Positions 8,232 through 17,570 of a DNA stretch of 35,745 nucleotides are shown here, piece after piece; the stretch's first letter is position 1; every line of letters begins with the position of its first letter. The notes under the pieces are model-generated. The model saw only the letters and a program-made list of their open reading frames with translations. It made no database searches and had not been told where the DNA came from. The translations under genes were made by a program, and so were the position numbers. This DNA comes from Acidobacteria bacterium AH-259-G07 (GTDB lineage: Bacteria > Acidobacteriota > UBA6911 > RPQK01 > JADFOI01). The stretch is from contig JALLON010000003.1 in assembly GCA_027717925.1 (NCBI GenBank), positions 1 to 35,745 on the forward strand, in the 5' to 3' direction.

Positions 8232-10364
8232 ATGCTAAATCTTTTTCGCTTACTGCCGTGGTCCGTGCTTTCATTGACTCTCGTTTTGCCAGCCAGCGTT
8301 TTTGGCCAAGAAGCGAGCGAAAGCAAAGAAGAAGAGGAAGAGAAGAAAACAGAGATTTCCCCGCAGAGCTACGAGGTGGTGGTTGAGGATAGTGTTTCCT
8401 ATAGGCCCTCCCTGAACACTGTAGTCATGAAGCTTCCCATCCCCCTTCAATCCACACCGGCAAGTGTGGGAGTCGTCACCGCACCACTTTTTCAAAATCA
8501 GGATGCCACCATTTTGGGGGATGCGCTCAGAAACGTGAGTGGTGTGCTGGCTCACACAGGCTTCGGGGTTCACGATTTCTTCACCATTCGGGGATTCGAT
8601 TCACTCTCGGGCGGCTTGGTGCTCACCGATTCCGCCCCGGAACCGGAGGTGACCTTTTACCACTTGTACAACGTGGAACGGATCGAGGTCCTGAAAGGCC
8701 CCAGTGCCTTTCTATACGGTGGTAACCCTCTGTCGGGCAGCGTGAATTTGGTCAGAAAGCAGCCTCTGTTTGAAAATTCCCTCCAGCTTGGTGGAGCTTT
8801 CGGCTATTTCGAAACCTATCGCGGCAGCGTCGATCTGAATCGTGTGAGCTCGGATGGCAGCTTCGCCTTCCGTCTGAATGTGTTCGGGCAGGATTCGGAT
8901 AATTATCGGGACGATAAGGATAACCGGCAGTTTGGCGTCAATCCGGCCTTGACCTGGACCTTAGGAGGCAAAAGTTCTCTTGCGGTGAACTTTGAGTACA
9001 TCAACAGTGACTACAAATCCGATTCTGGTCTGCCCTTGGTCAATAATAATCAGATACCTGATGTGGCCCGCACTCGTTCCTATCAGTCACCTTTTGACTT
9101 TTCCGACCAGGAAATCTACCGGGTGCGACTTGATTTCAACACCGTCGTGAATGATTTCCTGACGCTCAGAAACAAATTCTACTTTACCGATTTGGATTGG
9201 CGTTCGGCCGGGACCCTTTTCAGTGGCGTTTTCCCCAACCAGCAAGGCAGCCTGGACGTCTTCCGTTTCCTTTCCCGGCTGGACGATCGCCAGAAGCTGG
9301 TCGGAAATCAATTTGAAGGGCTCTTTTCCATATCGACGGGCACAGTGAGCCACAATCTGCTGGCTGGATTCGAGTTCAACCGTTTGGGAGATGAGTTCAC
9401 TCTGGATGTCGCTTTCTTACCCCCTATTGATCTCTTTAACCCAGTTGAAAGAGCCACGGAGCCGCTCTTCCCTCTGCCCGGTCAATTGCAGGCGGCAGAT
9501 GCGCGAAGTCTGGTCTTTGCTCCTTACCTGGTCGACCAGATTGCTTTGTCCGAACAGGTGCAGCTGTTTTTGGGAGGGCGGCTGGATGTCATTGATTACG
9601 ATGATAAGGCGACGGCGACCTTGCGCAATGACAGCCAGTTTAGCCCTCTTCTGGGACTCGTTTATGCACCCAACCCCCAGCTTTCGTTTTATGTCAACGG
9701 GGGAAAGGCCTTTGCTCCGCCCTCCACTCTAGTCGTTGGAGAGCGCAAACCGGAAGAAAGCACCCAATATGAGGTTGGTGTCAAAAAGCAATTCCAGGGA
9801 GGTAAGATCGACACCACTCTGGCTTTTTATCACTTGGAAAAGAACAACATCGCAATTCCGGATCAAAGCGGTGTGACCCGGCAGACGGGGGATCAACGCT
9901 CCAGGGGTATTGAACTGGACTTTGCGGGTGAACTCGCCCTTGGCTGGTATGTCTTTGCTTCCTATGCTTTTAATGAAGCCGAGCTGACTGATTTCAGCGA
10001 GCGTATTATCATCAGTTTTAATCCTTTCTCTGCGATCACGCTGGATCGCTCCGGAAATCGTGCCGCTTTCGCACCCAAACACCTGTTCAATTTCTGGACC
10101 GTGAAAGAGTTTCGGAACGGAGTCAGCGTGGGTGGGGGAGGCCGCTATATTAGCGATCAGTTCATTGCTGAAGACAATGCCTTTAAGATTGACGGCGTGT
10201 TCACGCTGGATGCTACCCTGGCTTATCGCTTTAACAATTGGCGGTGGAGCCTGAACTTCAAAAACATCACCGATCGTAAATACGAAACTCGAGGCTTTAG
10301 ATCCACCTCTGTCATTCCAGCAAATCCGTTTGCTTTGTATGCCAGGGTCGAACTGGGAATGTGA
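8232..10364 (+). CDS. TonB-dependent siderophore-type outer-membrane receptor
   Basis: After a signal peptide (MLNLFRLLPWSVLSLTLVLPASVFGQ) and an acidic stretch (ESKEEEEEKK), the protein shows a plug domain (STPASVGVVTAPLFQNQDA..LGDALRNVSGV, then FFTIRGFDS and VERIEVLKGPSAFLYGG) and a 22-strand-type barrel to the end. The plug wording matches siderophore receptors of the FhuA/FpvA class. The open frame reaches back to 8094, but that part runs through a REP palindrome; ATG 8232 gives a clean signal peptide, and ATG 8196 is an alternative. The protein ends in ELGM, not the usual terminal Phe/Trp for BAM recognition. It follows the propeller gene at 6895-8112 on the same strand. The ligand is unknown; a ferric chelate is inferred from family. 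Confidence 0.88.
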   Translation: MLNLFRLLPWSVLSLTLVLPASVFGQEASESKEEEEEKKTEISPQSYEVVVEDSVSYRPSLNTVVMKLPIPLQSTPASVGVVTAPLFQNQDATILGDALRNVSGVLAHTGFGVHDFFTIRGFDSLSGGLVLTDSAPEPEVTFYHLYNVERIEVLKGPSAFLYGGNPLSGSVNLVRKQPLFENSLQLGGAFGYFETYRGSVDLNRVSSDGSFAFRLNVFGQDSDNYRDDKDNRQFGVNPALTWTLGGKSSLAVNFEYINSDYKSDSGLPLVNNNQIPDVARTRSYQSPFDFSDQEIYRVRLDFNTVVNDFLTLRNKFYFTDLDWRSAGTLFSGVFPNQQGSLDVFRFLSRLDDRQKLVGNQFEGLFSISTGTVSHNLLAGFEFNRLGDEFTLDVAFLPPIDLFNPVERATEPLFPLPGQLQAADARSLVFAPYLVDQIALSEQVQLFLGGRLDVIDYDDKATATLRNDSQFSPLLGLVYAPNPQLSFYVNGGKAFAPPSTLVVGERKPEESTQYEVGVKKQFQGGKIDTTLAFYHLEKNNIAIPDQSGVTRQTGDQRSRGIELDFAGELALGWYVFASYAFNEAELTDFSERIIISFNPFSAITLDRSGNRAAFAPKHLFNFWTVKEFRNGVSVGGGGRYISDQFIAEDNAFKIDGVFTLDATLAYRFNNWRWSLNFKNITDRKYETRGFRSTSVIPANPFALYARVELGM

Positions 10365-10370
10365 GGAAGT

Positions 10371-10394
10371 GGGGCCGTGTCAAGACACGGCCCC
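10371..10394. repeat. REP-like palindrome, family B copy 2
   Basis: Perfect 11-base arms GGGGCCGTGTC and GACACGGCCCC are separated by AA, located 6 bases after the TGA of the TonB receptor. The arm is nearly identical to the one at 4070-4097. It may terminate or stabilise the receptor mRNA; no T-run follows. Confidence 0.8.
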
Positions 10395-10405
10395 CGCATT
10401 AGAAC

Positions 10406-10633
10406 ATGATGAAAACTTTTCCTCGCTGGATTCTCTACGTAGCAGCGTTTCTCCTCTATGTGCTGCACAATGATCTGTGGTTCTGGAACGATCCTCGATT
10501 AGTGCTGGGCTTGCCGATCGGTCTCCTTTACCATGTTGCATTTTGCCTGGCTGCCTCGGCTTTGATGGTGTTTTTGGTGATCTATGCCTGGCCCGAGAAG
10601 CTCGAGGTTGAAGAAGAGAGAGAAGAGGAATGA
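10406..10633 (+). CDS. DUF3311-type small membrane protein, symporter partner
   Basis: The 75-residue protein has two hydrophobic segments (WILYVAAFLLYVLHN and YHVAFCLAASALMVFLVIYAW) joined by a short loop with WNDPRLVLGLPIG, and ends in a charged tail EEEREEE. This pattern matches the DUF3311/YhdT family, whose genes regularly sit directly before Na+/solute symporter genes, as YhdT does before PanF. Its stop overlaps the start of the symporter gene (ATGA), which supports a joint membrane complex. The biochemical role of the family is not established. Confidence 0.8.
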   Translation: MMKTFPRWILYVAAFLLYVLHNDLWFWNDPRLVLGLPIGLLYHVAFCLAASALMVFLVIYAWPEKLEVEEEREEE

Positions 10634-12108
10634 TCACGACAGGGGTCATCTTTGTTTACCTGGTCTTGGTGCTCCTGATTGGGGCCTTTAGTCACAAGTT
10701 GTTTCGGGGCACAGGTGAGGATTATTTTGTCGCCACCAGAACCATCGGCCCCTTCATCCTTCTTATGTCCCTCTTTGGGACCAACATGACTTCCTTTGCC
10801 CTGTTGGGAGCCTCAGGAGAGGCTTATCATCAGGGGATAGGCGTCTTTAGTCTGATGGCTTCGGCCGGTGCCCTGGTAATTCCTTGTGTCTTCTTCTTTG
10901 TTGGACCGCGTGTCTGGTCACTGGGAAAGCGTCACGGTTATCTTACTCAAGTTCAATTGTTCCGCGAACGTTGGGGTTCGGATGGATTTGGTCTGGTCCT
11001 GTTTGTAGTTCTCATCGCTCTCATTATTCCGTACCTGTTAATCGGTATCATGGCCGGAGGGATTACCCTGAATGAAATCACAAATGGCCAGATCCCGGAA
11101 TGGGCTGGTGGACTCACGGTCTGCCTGGTGGTTTTGGCTTATGTTACCTATGGTGGCCTGCGAGGAACGGCTTGGGCCAACACTTTTCAGACTCTGGTCT
11201 TCATGATTCTGGGCGGTGTGACCTTTTACGTCGTGGTGGACCGCTTGGGTGGCTTCTCGGCTGCCCTGGCCCGAGTCGTCAATCAACACCCGGAGTTGCT
11301 CATCCGCGGGGACTCCATCCAACCCTTAAAATTGTTGACCTATACCTTTGTTCTGCTTTCGGTGGGAATGTTTCCCCACATGTTCATGCACTGGCTCTCA
11401 GCCCGCCGGGCGGCAACCTTTCGCTATCCGTTGATGTTTTATCCAGTATGTATTGCCGTGGTTTGGCTCCCCAGCGTGTTGTTGGGAATCCTGGGGAGCG
11501 TGGATTTTCCAGGACTGAAAGGGCCCCAGGCCAACTACATCCTGGTCAAAATGATCGGGCTTCATGCTCCGGAGATCCTGGCGGGCCTTTTGGCAGCGGG
11601 TGTATTGGCAGCCGTCATGTCCTCGCTCGACTCCCAGGTTCTTTCCATCGGAAGCATGTTCACTCAAGACATCGTGAGACATTACGGATTTCACGATCGA
11701 ATGAGCGAAAAACAGCAGGTACTGGTCGGAAGACTCTTTGTCGTGGGTATTCTGGTCGTGACCTATTTGCTCTTTCTCATCTCTAATCGGAGCATCTTCA
11801 GACTGGGGATCTGGTCCTTCAGCGGATTCTCCGCGCTGTTTCCCATAGTCGTTGCAGCGCTGTTTTGGAAGCGAAGCACAAAGTACGGGGCCTTTGCCTC
11901 GGTCTTTAGTGTGGTCGTCTTATGGATCTACTTCTTTCTCCAGGCCGGACGGGCTGAGGATTATACGATCGGCGGTACAGGAGTCATGCCGGTCGCAGTG
12001 ATTTTGGCTGTGTCCACTGCGGCCATGATCCTCTTTTCACTTTTGAGCAAGGCACCCGATCAGGCCGTGATTGAGAAGTTCTTCCCTAGCGGAGGGGGCA
12101 GACCTTGA
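10630..12108 (+). CDS. Sodium:solute symporter (SSS family)
   Basis: The 492-residue protein is built of about 13 transmembrane helices and shows SSS family features: an early RGTGEDYFVATRTIGPFILLMSLFGTNMTSFALLGASGEAYHQG region including the TM1-type glycine/serine-rich segment, and the middle VMSSLDSQVLSIGSMFTQDI motif that contributes to the Na+ site. The length is typical for PanF/PutP-like carriers. It is coupled by ATGA overlap to the DUF3311 protein. The substrate cannot be read from sequence; pantothenate-like or organic acid solutes are common for SSS + DUF3311 pairs. It is followed after 11 bases by the glycosyltransferase, possibly in the same transcript. Confidence 0.9.
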   Translation: MITTGVIFVYLVLVLLIGAFSHKLFRGTGEDYFVATRTIGPFILLMSLFGTNMTSFALLGASGEAYHQGIGVFSLMASAGALVIPCVFFFVGPRVWSLGKRHGYLTQVQLFRERWGSDGFGLVLFVVLIALIIPYLLIGIMAGGITLNEITNGQIPEWAGGLTVCLVVLAYVTYGGLRGTAWANTFQTLVFMILGGVTFYVVVDRLGGFSAALARVVNQHPELLIRGDSIQPLKLLTYTFVLLSVGMFPHMFMHWLSARRAATFRYPLMFYPVCIAVVWLPSVLLGILGSVDFPGLKGPQANYILVKMIGLHAPEILAGLLAAGVLAAVMSSLDSQVLSIGSMFTQDIVRHYGFHDRMSEKQQVLVGRLFVVGILVVTYLLFLISNRSIFRLGIWSFSGFSALFPIVVAALFWKRSTKYGAFASVFSVVVLWIYFFLQAGRAEDYTIGGTGVMPVAVILAVSTAAMILFSLLSKAPDQAVIEKFFPSGGGRP

Positions 12109-12119
12109 ATTTTTAAATC

Positions 12120-13409
12120 ATGAGAATCGCCTACATCGCCGCTGGAGCCGCCGACATGTACTGCGGCAGTTGTATACACGATAACACGCTAGCGGCCGCA
12201 CTCCAGAAAAAAGGCCACGAGGTGGCTCTCTTGCCCACCTATACACCTCTTCGTACCGACGAGCCGAACGTGAGCATGGACCACATCTTCTATGGGGGAA
12301 TCAATGTTTATCTGCAGCAGAAGTTTGCTCTGTTTCGCCATACCCCCTGGGTTTTGGATTCGTTATTCGATCGACCGATTCTGCTTAACCTGGTCTCGCA
12401 GTTCAGTTCGACAACCAATGCCCGGGATCTGGGAGCCTTGACGGCATCTGTTCTCAAAGGGGAGCGAGGGTATCAGCAAAAGGAGTTGGTCAAATTGGTT
12501 ACCTGGTTGAAAGACTCCGTGCAACCTGAAATTGTCCAGCTCACCAATTCCATGTTCCTTGGCCTCGCCAAACAGATTAAACAAGAGTTGCAGGTCCCCG
12601 TTCTTTGTGCTCTTCAGGGAGAAGATATCTTCATGCAGGATCTTCTTGAGCCGCACAAATCGCAGGTGCTGGAACTCCTTCGAAAACGGGTGCCTGACGT
12701 GGACGGTTTCATCGCCACCAGTGAGTATTACGCCGACTTCATGTCGCAGTATCTCGATATCGCCAGGGAGAAGATCCATGTGGTGAGGTGGGGCCTGAAC
12801 CTGCAAGGTCACGGAAAGCTCCCGAAAAATACCGGCAAGAATTCCTTCGCAATAGGCTACCTGGCCCGCATTTGTCCTGAAAAGGGCCTTCACCTGTTGG
12901 TGGAAGCCTTCCACCGGTTGTGCGAGAGGCCGAACCCTGACCAACTCCAGCTCAAGGTTGCCGGTTACCTCAGCAAGCGAGACAAGCCCTATTTTAATCG
13001 TATTCTCCAGAAAATTTCGCAGTGGGGTCTCGAGGGCCGATTCGACTATTGGGGTGAAGTGGACCGCCGGCAAAAGATCCAGTTTCTCAATACTCTTCAT
13101 GTTCTATCCGTACCGACCACCTATCGGGAACCAAAAGGCTTATACGTTCTGGAGGCACTCGCCAACGGTGTGCCGGTCGTTCAGCCCCGTCACGGGTCCT
13201 TCCCGGAGTTGATCCAAGCGACGGGCGGGGGCGTTCTGGTCAATCCGGACTCGGCAGGCGCTCTGGTCGAAGGAATTCAGTCGTTAGTTGAGGATTCTGA
13301 ACACCGAGACAGGCTTGCCCGGCAGGGAAAGGAGGCGGTTCACCGAGCCTTTAGCGACGAGATGATGGCGGAAGCAACTCTAGCCGTTTATCGGCAGTAT
13401 GTACGGTAG
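12120..13409 (+). CDS. GT4-type glycosyltransferase
   Basis: The N-terminus RIAYIAAGAADMYCGSCIHDNTLAAALQKKGHEV is the first Rossmann half of a GT-B enzyme, and GGINVYLQQ is a typical acceptor-side glycine loop. The second half begins near SFAIGYLARICPEKGLHLLVEAF and contains the EX7E donor motif EPKGLYVLE, followed by ALANGVPVVQPRHGSFPEL, as in GT4 retaining transferases that use nucleotide sugars. Length (429) is normal. No membrane segment is seen, so it acts in the cytosol or at the inner membrane face. The TAG stop lies inside a degraded REP-like element. The acceptor is unknown. Confidence 0.88.
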   Translation: MRIAYIAAGAADMYCGSCIHDNTLAAALQKKGHEVALLPTYTPLRTDEPNVSMDHIFYGGINVYLQQKFALFRHTPWVLDSLFDRPILLNLVSQFSSTTNARDLGALTASVLKGERGYQQKELVKLVTWLKDSVQPEIVQLTNSMFLGLAKQIKQELQVPVLCALQGEDIFMQDLLEPHKSQVLELLRKRVPDVDGFIATSEYYADFMSQYLDIAREKIHVVRWGLNLQGHGKLPKNTGKNSFAIGYLARICPEKGLHLLVEAFHRLCERPNPDQLQLKVAGYLSKRDKPYFNRILQKISQWGLEGRFDYWGEVDRRQKIQFLNTLHVLSVPTTYREPKGLYVLEALANGVPVVQPRHGSFPELIQATGGGVLVNPDSAGALVEGIQSLVEDSEHRDRLARQGKEAVHRAFSDEMMAEATLAVYRQYVR

Positions 13410-13431
13410 GGGCGAGCCACCGGCTAGCGGG
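13406..13431. repeat. REP-like palindrome, family A copy 2 (degraded)
   Basis: The first 13 bases, GTAGGGGCGAGCC, are identical to the left arm of the palindrome at 8127-8155. The right arm is decayed (CGGCTAGCGGG in place of GGCTCGCCCC). The TAG inside the arm is the stop codon of the glycosyltransferase gene (13407-13409). Confidence 0.65.
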
Positions 13432-13476
13432 AATGATTGATGATCAGGCCCTAATGAGATAAATTCATTCTAACCA

Positions 13477-14148
13477 GTGTCACTGAAAGTATCCGACCTG
13501 CAAAAGCACTTTGGCAGTGAGCCCCACCGGGTGGAAGTTCTGCGCGGCATTTCTTTCGAACTGGGCCCGGGAGAATCCCTCGCTATCACCGGGCCCTCGG
13601 GTTCAGGGAAGAGTACACTTCTTCACTGCCTGGGAACTTTGTCCCCACCCTCCTCGGGAAGCATCGAAATCGACGGCAAAAATCCCTTTGCCTTACCGGA
13701 GCCTGAGTTGGCTCGATTCCGGAACCGGGTGATTGGTTTTGTCTTCCAGGCCCATCATCTCCTCCCCCAGTATTCTGTCCTCGAAAATGTGCTGATGCCG
13801 GCCTTGGCATTTCCCGACCTGCGTCAGCACACGGAAAAGTGCGCCCTGGAACTGCTAAAAAAAGTGAGTCTGAATAATCGTTTAGGGCATCTTCCCTCAG
13901 AACTCTCTGGAGGTGAGCGTCAGAGGGTGGCTGTGGCCCGTGCTCTCATTAATCGGCCCAACCTGCTGCTTTGCGATGAGCCTACGGGAAACCTCGACCG
14001 CTCTACCGCTCAATCTGTGGCTGCTCTTTTATTTGAGCTCCACCGGGAAGAGAAGAATATTCTAATCGTCGTCACCCACAGTCTTGAGCTGGCCGACCGC
14101 TTTCCGCGGCGTTTTGAGCTGAAGGAGGGAGCGTGCGTCGCAGTCTGA
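13477..14148 (+). CDS. ABC transporter ATPase (LolD/MacB type)
   Basis: The 223-residue protein has Walker A GPSGSGKST (39-47), Q-loop VFQAHHLLPQYSVLENV, signature LSGGERQR, Walker B LLLCDEPTGNLD and the switch histidine in VVTHS. The 'HHLLPQYSVLENV' and 'EPTGNLD' wording is characteristic of the LolD/MacB/FtsE subfamily that works with FtsX-fold permeases. GTG 13477 is the only in-frame start that keeps the first beta strand; no strong Shine-Dalgarno precedes it. Its last 16 bases overlap the permease gene in another frame, so the two are translationally coupled. As the ATPase of a mechanotransmission-type ABC system it most likely powers lipoprotein release, export or envelope remodelling. 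Confidence 0.92.
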   Translation: MSLKVSDLQKHFGSEPHRVEVLRGISFELGPGESLAITGPSGSGKSTLLHCLGTLSPPSSGSIEIDGKNPFALPEPELARFRNRVIGFVFQAHHLLPQYSVLENVLMPALAFPDLRQHTEKCALELLKKVSLNNRLGHLPSELSGGERQRVAVARALINRPNLLLCDEPTGNLDRSTAQSVAALLFELHREEKNILIVVTHSLELADRFPRRFELKEGACVAV

Positions 14149-17100
14149 TCTATTTCTGGCGAATGAATCTGGCGGTGGCCCTGGGAGCCGCCGTAACCAC
14201 GGCGGTGCTGACCGGGGCTCTTCTGGTGGGCGATTCCGTCCGAGGCAGCCTGCGAGATCTCACGCTGGATCGCCTGGGCGGCATCGACTACTCCCTGGTG
14301 CCCCAAAGGTTCTTCCGTGAAGACTTGGCCGTGGACCTGGCCGAGGACACAGCTTTTAGGGATCATTTTAGGGAGGTGGCTCCTGCCATCCTGCTGGGCG
14401 GCAGCGCCACTCACGCTGGTTCGCAAGCCCGAGCCTCAAAGGTCAGTATTCAGGGAATCGACCAGCGTTTTCTGGAAGTTTTTGGACTTGGCCCGGACGG
14501 CCCTCCTATCGATTTCGATTCAGGCGGTGCAAAAAGGGTCTTCCCTCCCGTGGTGATCAACCAATCGCTTCAAAAGGAGCTCGGTGCAAACATCGGTGAT
14601 CCTATTCTAATCTCGTCGAAAAAACCTACCCAGATTCATCCGGAATTCTTGCTCGGCAGTCGAGATCCTTCAGACCTGCTGGAAACAATTCGACTGAGCC
14701 TGGTCCAGGTTATACCGGACCGCGGAGTGGGAAGATTTGGTCTTGATCCTCACCAGAATCTCCCTTTTAATGCGTACCTTCCTCTATCTGTTCTCCAGAA
14801 GGCCCTCCAGCAGGAGGGACGTGTCAATGCCTTGCTGGTAGCCCAAAGTTCCGGGTCCACCCCAGATAGCGGGACGTCGATACTACAGGAAAGCTTGCGC
14901 CGGGTGCTCCAGCTTCAGGATCTGAACTTAAGGCTGCGAGAAGGCCTGGCCTATTTTGCCCTGGAAAGTCGGGAGATGATTATTCCCCCCTTGATTGAAG
15001 AAGCTGCCGCAGCTGCGGCTGTGGACTTGCAGGCACCTTTCCAGCGTATTTTGACCTACCTGGCCAATGGTATGACTGCCCGCGAACGAGCGATTCCCTA
15101 CTCGACCGTTACAGCCATGGATCCTTCGAAGGGTGATGGCTTTGGCTCTCTGGAGCTGACGAACGGTCAGCCTGCAGCTCCCTTGGGGGAAAACGACATT
15201 CTCCTGAACAAGTGGGCTGCCGACGACTTGAGCGTGAAGGAAGGCGATTTGATTGAGCTCAGCTATTACGTGCTGGGTCCCCGGGAGCAGCTCCTTACCC
15301 AAAAGGCCCGATTTCAATTAACAGGGATCGTGGCCCTGAAGAACCTGGGTGTCGATCGGACTCTCACACCCGAGATTCCAGGTGTTCAAGACGCACAGGA
15401 CATGGCAGCGTGGGATCCTCCCGTTCCCATCGCCCTCGATCGGATCCGGCCCAAGGATGAGGCCTACTGGGATGAATTTGGAGCTGCGCCTAAGGCTTTT
15501 GTGGCTTACGCAGCAGGTCTGAATTTGTGGAGCAGTCGCTTTGGGCGTCTGACCTCGATTCGAGTCGGTGCTGCTAAAGACAGCAATCTGGAGTCGACGC
15601 AAGAGCGGTTTCAAAGGGCCTTGCTGGAGCGAATTAGCCCCATGGGGGTTGGTTTTATCTTCCAGCCGGTCAAGGAGCAAGGCTTAAGGGCATCAGCTGG
15701 AGCCACCGATTTCAGCATGCTTTTTATTTCGTTCAGCTTCTTTCTGATCACCTCGGCGGCCCTTTTGGTCGGGCTTCTGTTTCGCTTGGGTGTGGAGCAG
15801 CGGGCTCGCGAGATCGGCCTTTTACTATCCTTGGGTTATCCGCTGAAGTCCGTGCGCCGGCGCTTCTTGGCTGAGGGAGCTCTTGTGGCTGGAGCAGGCT
15901 CGCTCCTGGGTCTGGCGGGTGCTCTCGCCTATGCATGGCTGTTGATCTTTGGCCTGCGAACCTGGTGGTCGGCGGCTGTAGGATCTCCGTTCCTTTCTTT
16001 CTATGTTACTCGACTAAGTCTGATAGTGGGGTATCTGGTTTCGCTGGCCGTTGTCCTCTTTTCCATTTGGTGGGCCCTACGGAAGCTGGCCCAACTGCCA
16101 ACGCCAGTGCTCCTGGGGGGCGGCACCTCCCACCCTGTGCAAGCCCGAGCGCGCCGATGGGTCAGGGTCTTGGCTCTCGCCAGTCTGGGATTGGCGATGG
16201 TTCTCATGCTCATTGCTGTTCTCACACAGGCTACCTCCTCGGTGGGATTATTTTTTGGAATTGGGACAAGCTTATTGCTGGCCGGTCTGTCTTTTTTCTC
16301 TCTCTGGCTGCGAGCCTCTCGCCGCGTTCCCATTCAGCCCCACAGGCTCGCCCTGCCGGTGCAGATTGCCGCCAGGAACAGCGCCTGGAATCCCGGGCGA
16401 AGTTTGCTTAGCACGGCTCTGGTTGCCAGCGCTTGTTTTGTCATTGTCAGCGTGGGGGCCAATCGCCATGAACCGGGCGAAGAACTCCTTCGCCGGGACT
16501 CAGGCGCGGGAGGGTTTTCCTTGCTGGCCCAATCGGACATTTCTGTGCACCAGGACTTGAACGATCCGGAAGGACGCTTTGATTTGGGCTTCTCTGACAG
16601 CGATTCGGAGAAACTGAGCGAAGTTCGGATCATGCCCTTCCGAGTGCTTCCGGGCGAGGACGTCAGCTGTCTGAACCTGTATCAACCTCAAAAGCCCCGC
16701 ATCTTAGGCGTCCCGCCGGAGCAAATCGCTCGAGGAGGGTTCCAGTTTCAACAGCTGTCTAAGGATGTCGAGAATCCATGGACTTTGCTTGAACAAAGCC
16801 TGGAAGCAGGTGTCATTCCTGCTGTCGGCGATGCCAATTCTGTCCTGTGGATCCTGCATCTAGGGCTGGGTAAGGACTTGATTTTGCAAAACGAAAGAGG
16901 CGAAGAGATCAAGCTTCGCCTGGTGGCTCTTCTGCGAAGCAGCATCTTTCAAAGCGAGCTCTTGATCTCCGAGGCTAATTTCTTAAGACACTTTCCCAGT
17001 CAGAGCGGATATTCTTACTTTTTGATCGAAGCGCCGCTGGAAAAAAGACAGGAAATGGCTTCTCTATTGGAAAGCAATCTAAATCGCCATGGGCTGGACG

Positions 17101-17528
17101 CTACCTCCACCGCTGAGGTACTGGCCAGCTATCTGGCGGTCGAAAACACTTATCTGTCCACATTTCAAACATTGGGGGGTCTGGGCCTGCTGTTGGGCAC
17201 ACTGGGGCTGGGGATTGTTCTGGTGAGAAATGTCCTCGAACGCAGGGGTGAGCTGGCCACGCTTCGCGCTTTTGGCTTTCCCCGATCGAAGCTGGCCTGG
17301 ATGGTCCTGGCCGAAAATGGATTTCTGCTGATGCTTGGCCTGGTGCTCGGTACGGCTTCGGCACTGGTTGCCGTGGCGCCTCATTTGGCTGGCGGCGGCG
17401 CTCCAATTCCCTGGCTGTCGCTTTCTCTAACGCTTCTGGCCGTACTTGTGGTGGGCCTGGCAGCCGGTGCCGCCGCCGTCGTCGCGGCACTGCGGGTCCC
17501 TTTGCTTCCAGCCCTCAAGGCAGAGTGA
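14133..17528 (+). CDS. Giant FtsX-type ABC permease (1131 residues)
   Basis: TM1 (about 11-32, NLAVALGAAVTTAVLTGALLVG) is followed by an approximately 490-residue extracytoplasmic domain, then TM helices from 527 onward with the FtsX cytoplasmic loop QRAREIGLLLSLGYPLKSVRRRF. Further TMs follow to about 730, a second start-type TM near 765 (LLSTALVASACFVIVSVGAN), a second extracytoplasmic domain, and a final FtsX unit with RRGELATLRAFGFPRSKLAWMVLAENG. The layout is that of LolC/E-like or MacB-like permeases fused in tandem into one chain, so one polypeptide plus an ATPase dimer could form the complete transporter. GTG 14133 overlaps the ATPase gene by 16 bases. A diverged fragment of a similar permease end is found at 18433-18492. 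Confidence 0.88.
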   Translation: MRRSLIYFWRMNLAVALGAAVTTAVLTGALLVGDSVRGSLRDLTLDRLGGIDYSLVPQRFFREDLAVDLAEDTAFRDHFREVAPAILLGGSATHAGSQARASKVSIQGIDQRFLEVFGLGPDGPPIDFDSGGAKRVFPPVVINQSLQKELGANIGDPILISSKKPTQIHPEFLLGSRDPSDLLETIRLSLVQVIPDRGVGRFGLDPHQNLPFNAYLPLSVLQKALQQEGRVNALLVAQSSGSTPDSGTSILQESLRRVLQLQDLNLRLREGLAYFALESREMIIPPLIEEAAAAAAVDLQAPFQRILTYLANGMTARERAIPYSTVTAMDPSKGDGFGSLELTNGQPAAPLGENDILLNKWAADDLSVKEGDLIELSYYVLGPREQLLTQKARFQLTGIVALKNLGVDRTLTPEIPGVQDAQDMAAWDPPVPIALDRIRPKDEAYWDEFGAAPKAFVAYAAGLNLWSSRFGRLTSIRVGAAKDSNLESTQERFQRALLERISPMGVGFIFQPVKEQGLRASAGATDFSMLFISFSFFLITSAALLVGLLFRLGVEQRAREIGLLLSLGYPLKSVRRRFLAEGALVAGAGSLLGLAGALAYAWLLIFGLRTWWSAAVGSPFLSFYVTRLSLIVGYLVSLAVVLFSIWWALRKLAQLPTPVLLGGGTSHPVQARARRWVRVLALASLGLAMVLMLIAVLTQATSSVGLFFGIGTSLLLAGLSFFSLWLRASRRVPIQPHRLALPVQIAARNSAWNPGRSLLSTALVASACFVIVSVGANRHEPGEELLRRDSGAGGFSLLAQSDISVHQDLNDPEGRFDLGFSDSDSEKLSEVRIMPFRVLPGEDVSCLNLYQPQKPRILGVPPEQIARGGFQFQQLSKDVENPWTLLEQSLEAGVIPAVGDANSVLWILHLGLGKDLILQNERGEEIKLRLVALLRSSIFQSELLISEANFLRHFPSQSGYSYFLIEAPLEKRQEMASLLESNLNRHGLDATSTAEVLASYLAVENTYLSTFQTLGGLGLLLGTLGLGIVLVRNVLERRGELATLRAFGFPRSKLAWMVLAENGFLLMLGLVLGTASALVAVAPHLAGGGAPIPWLSLSLTLLAVLVVGLAAGAAAVVAALRVPLLPALKAE

Positions 17529-17570
17529 TTTACGCAGCTTATCCTGGGAGGGCAAGGATCCAGAGCTCAA

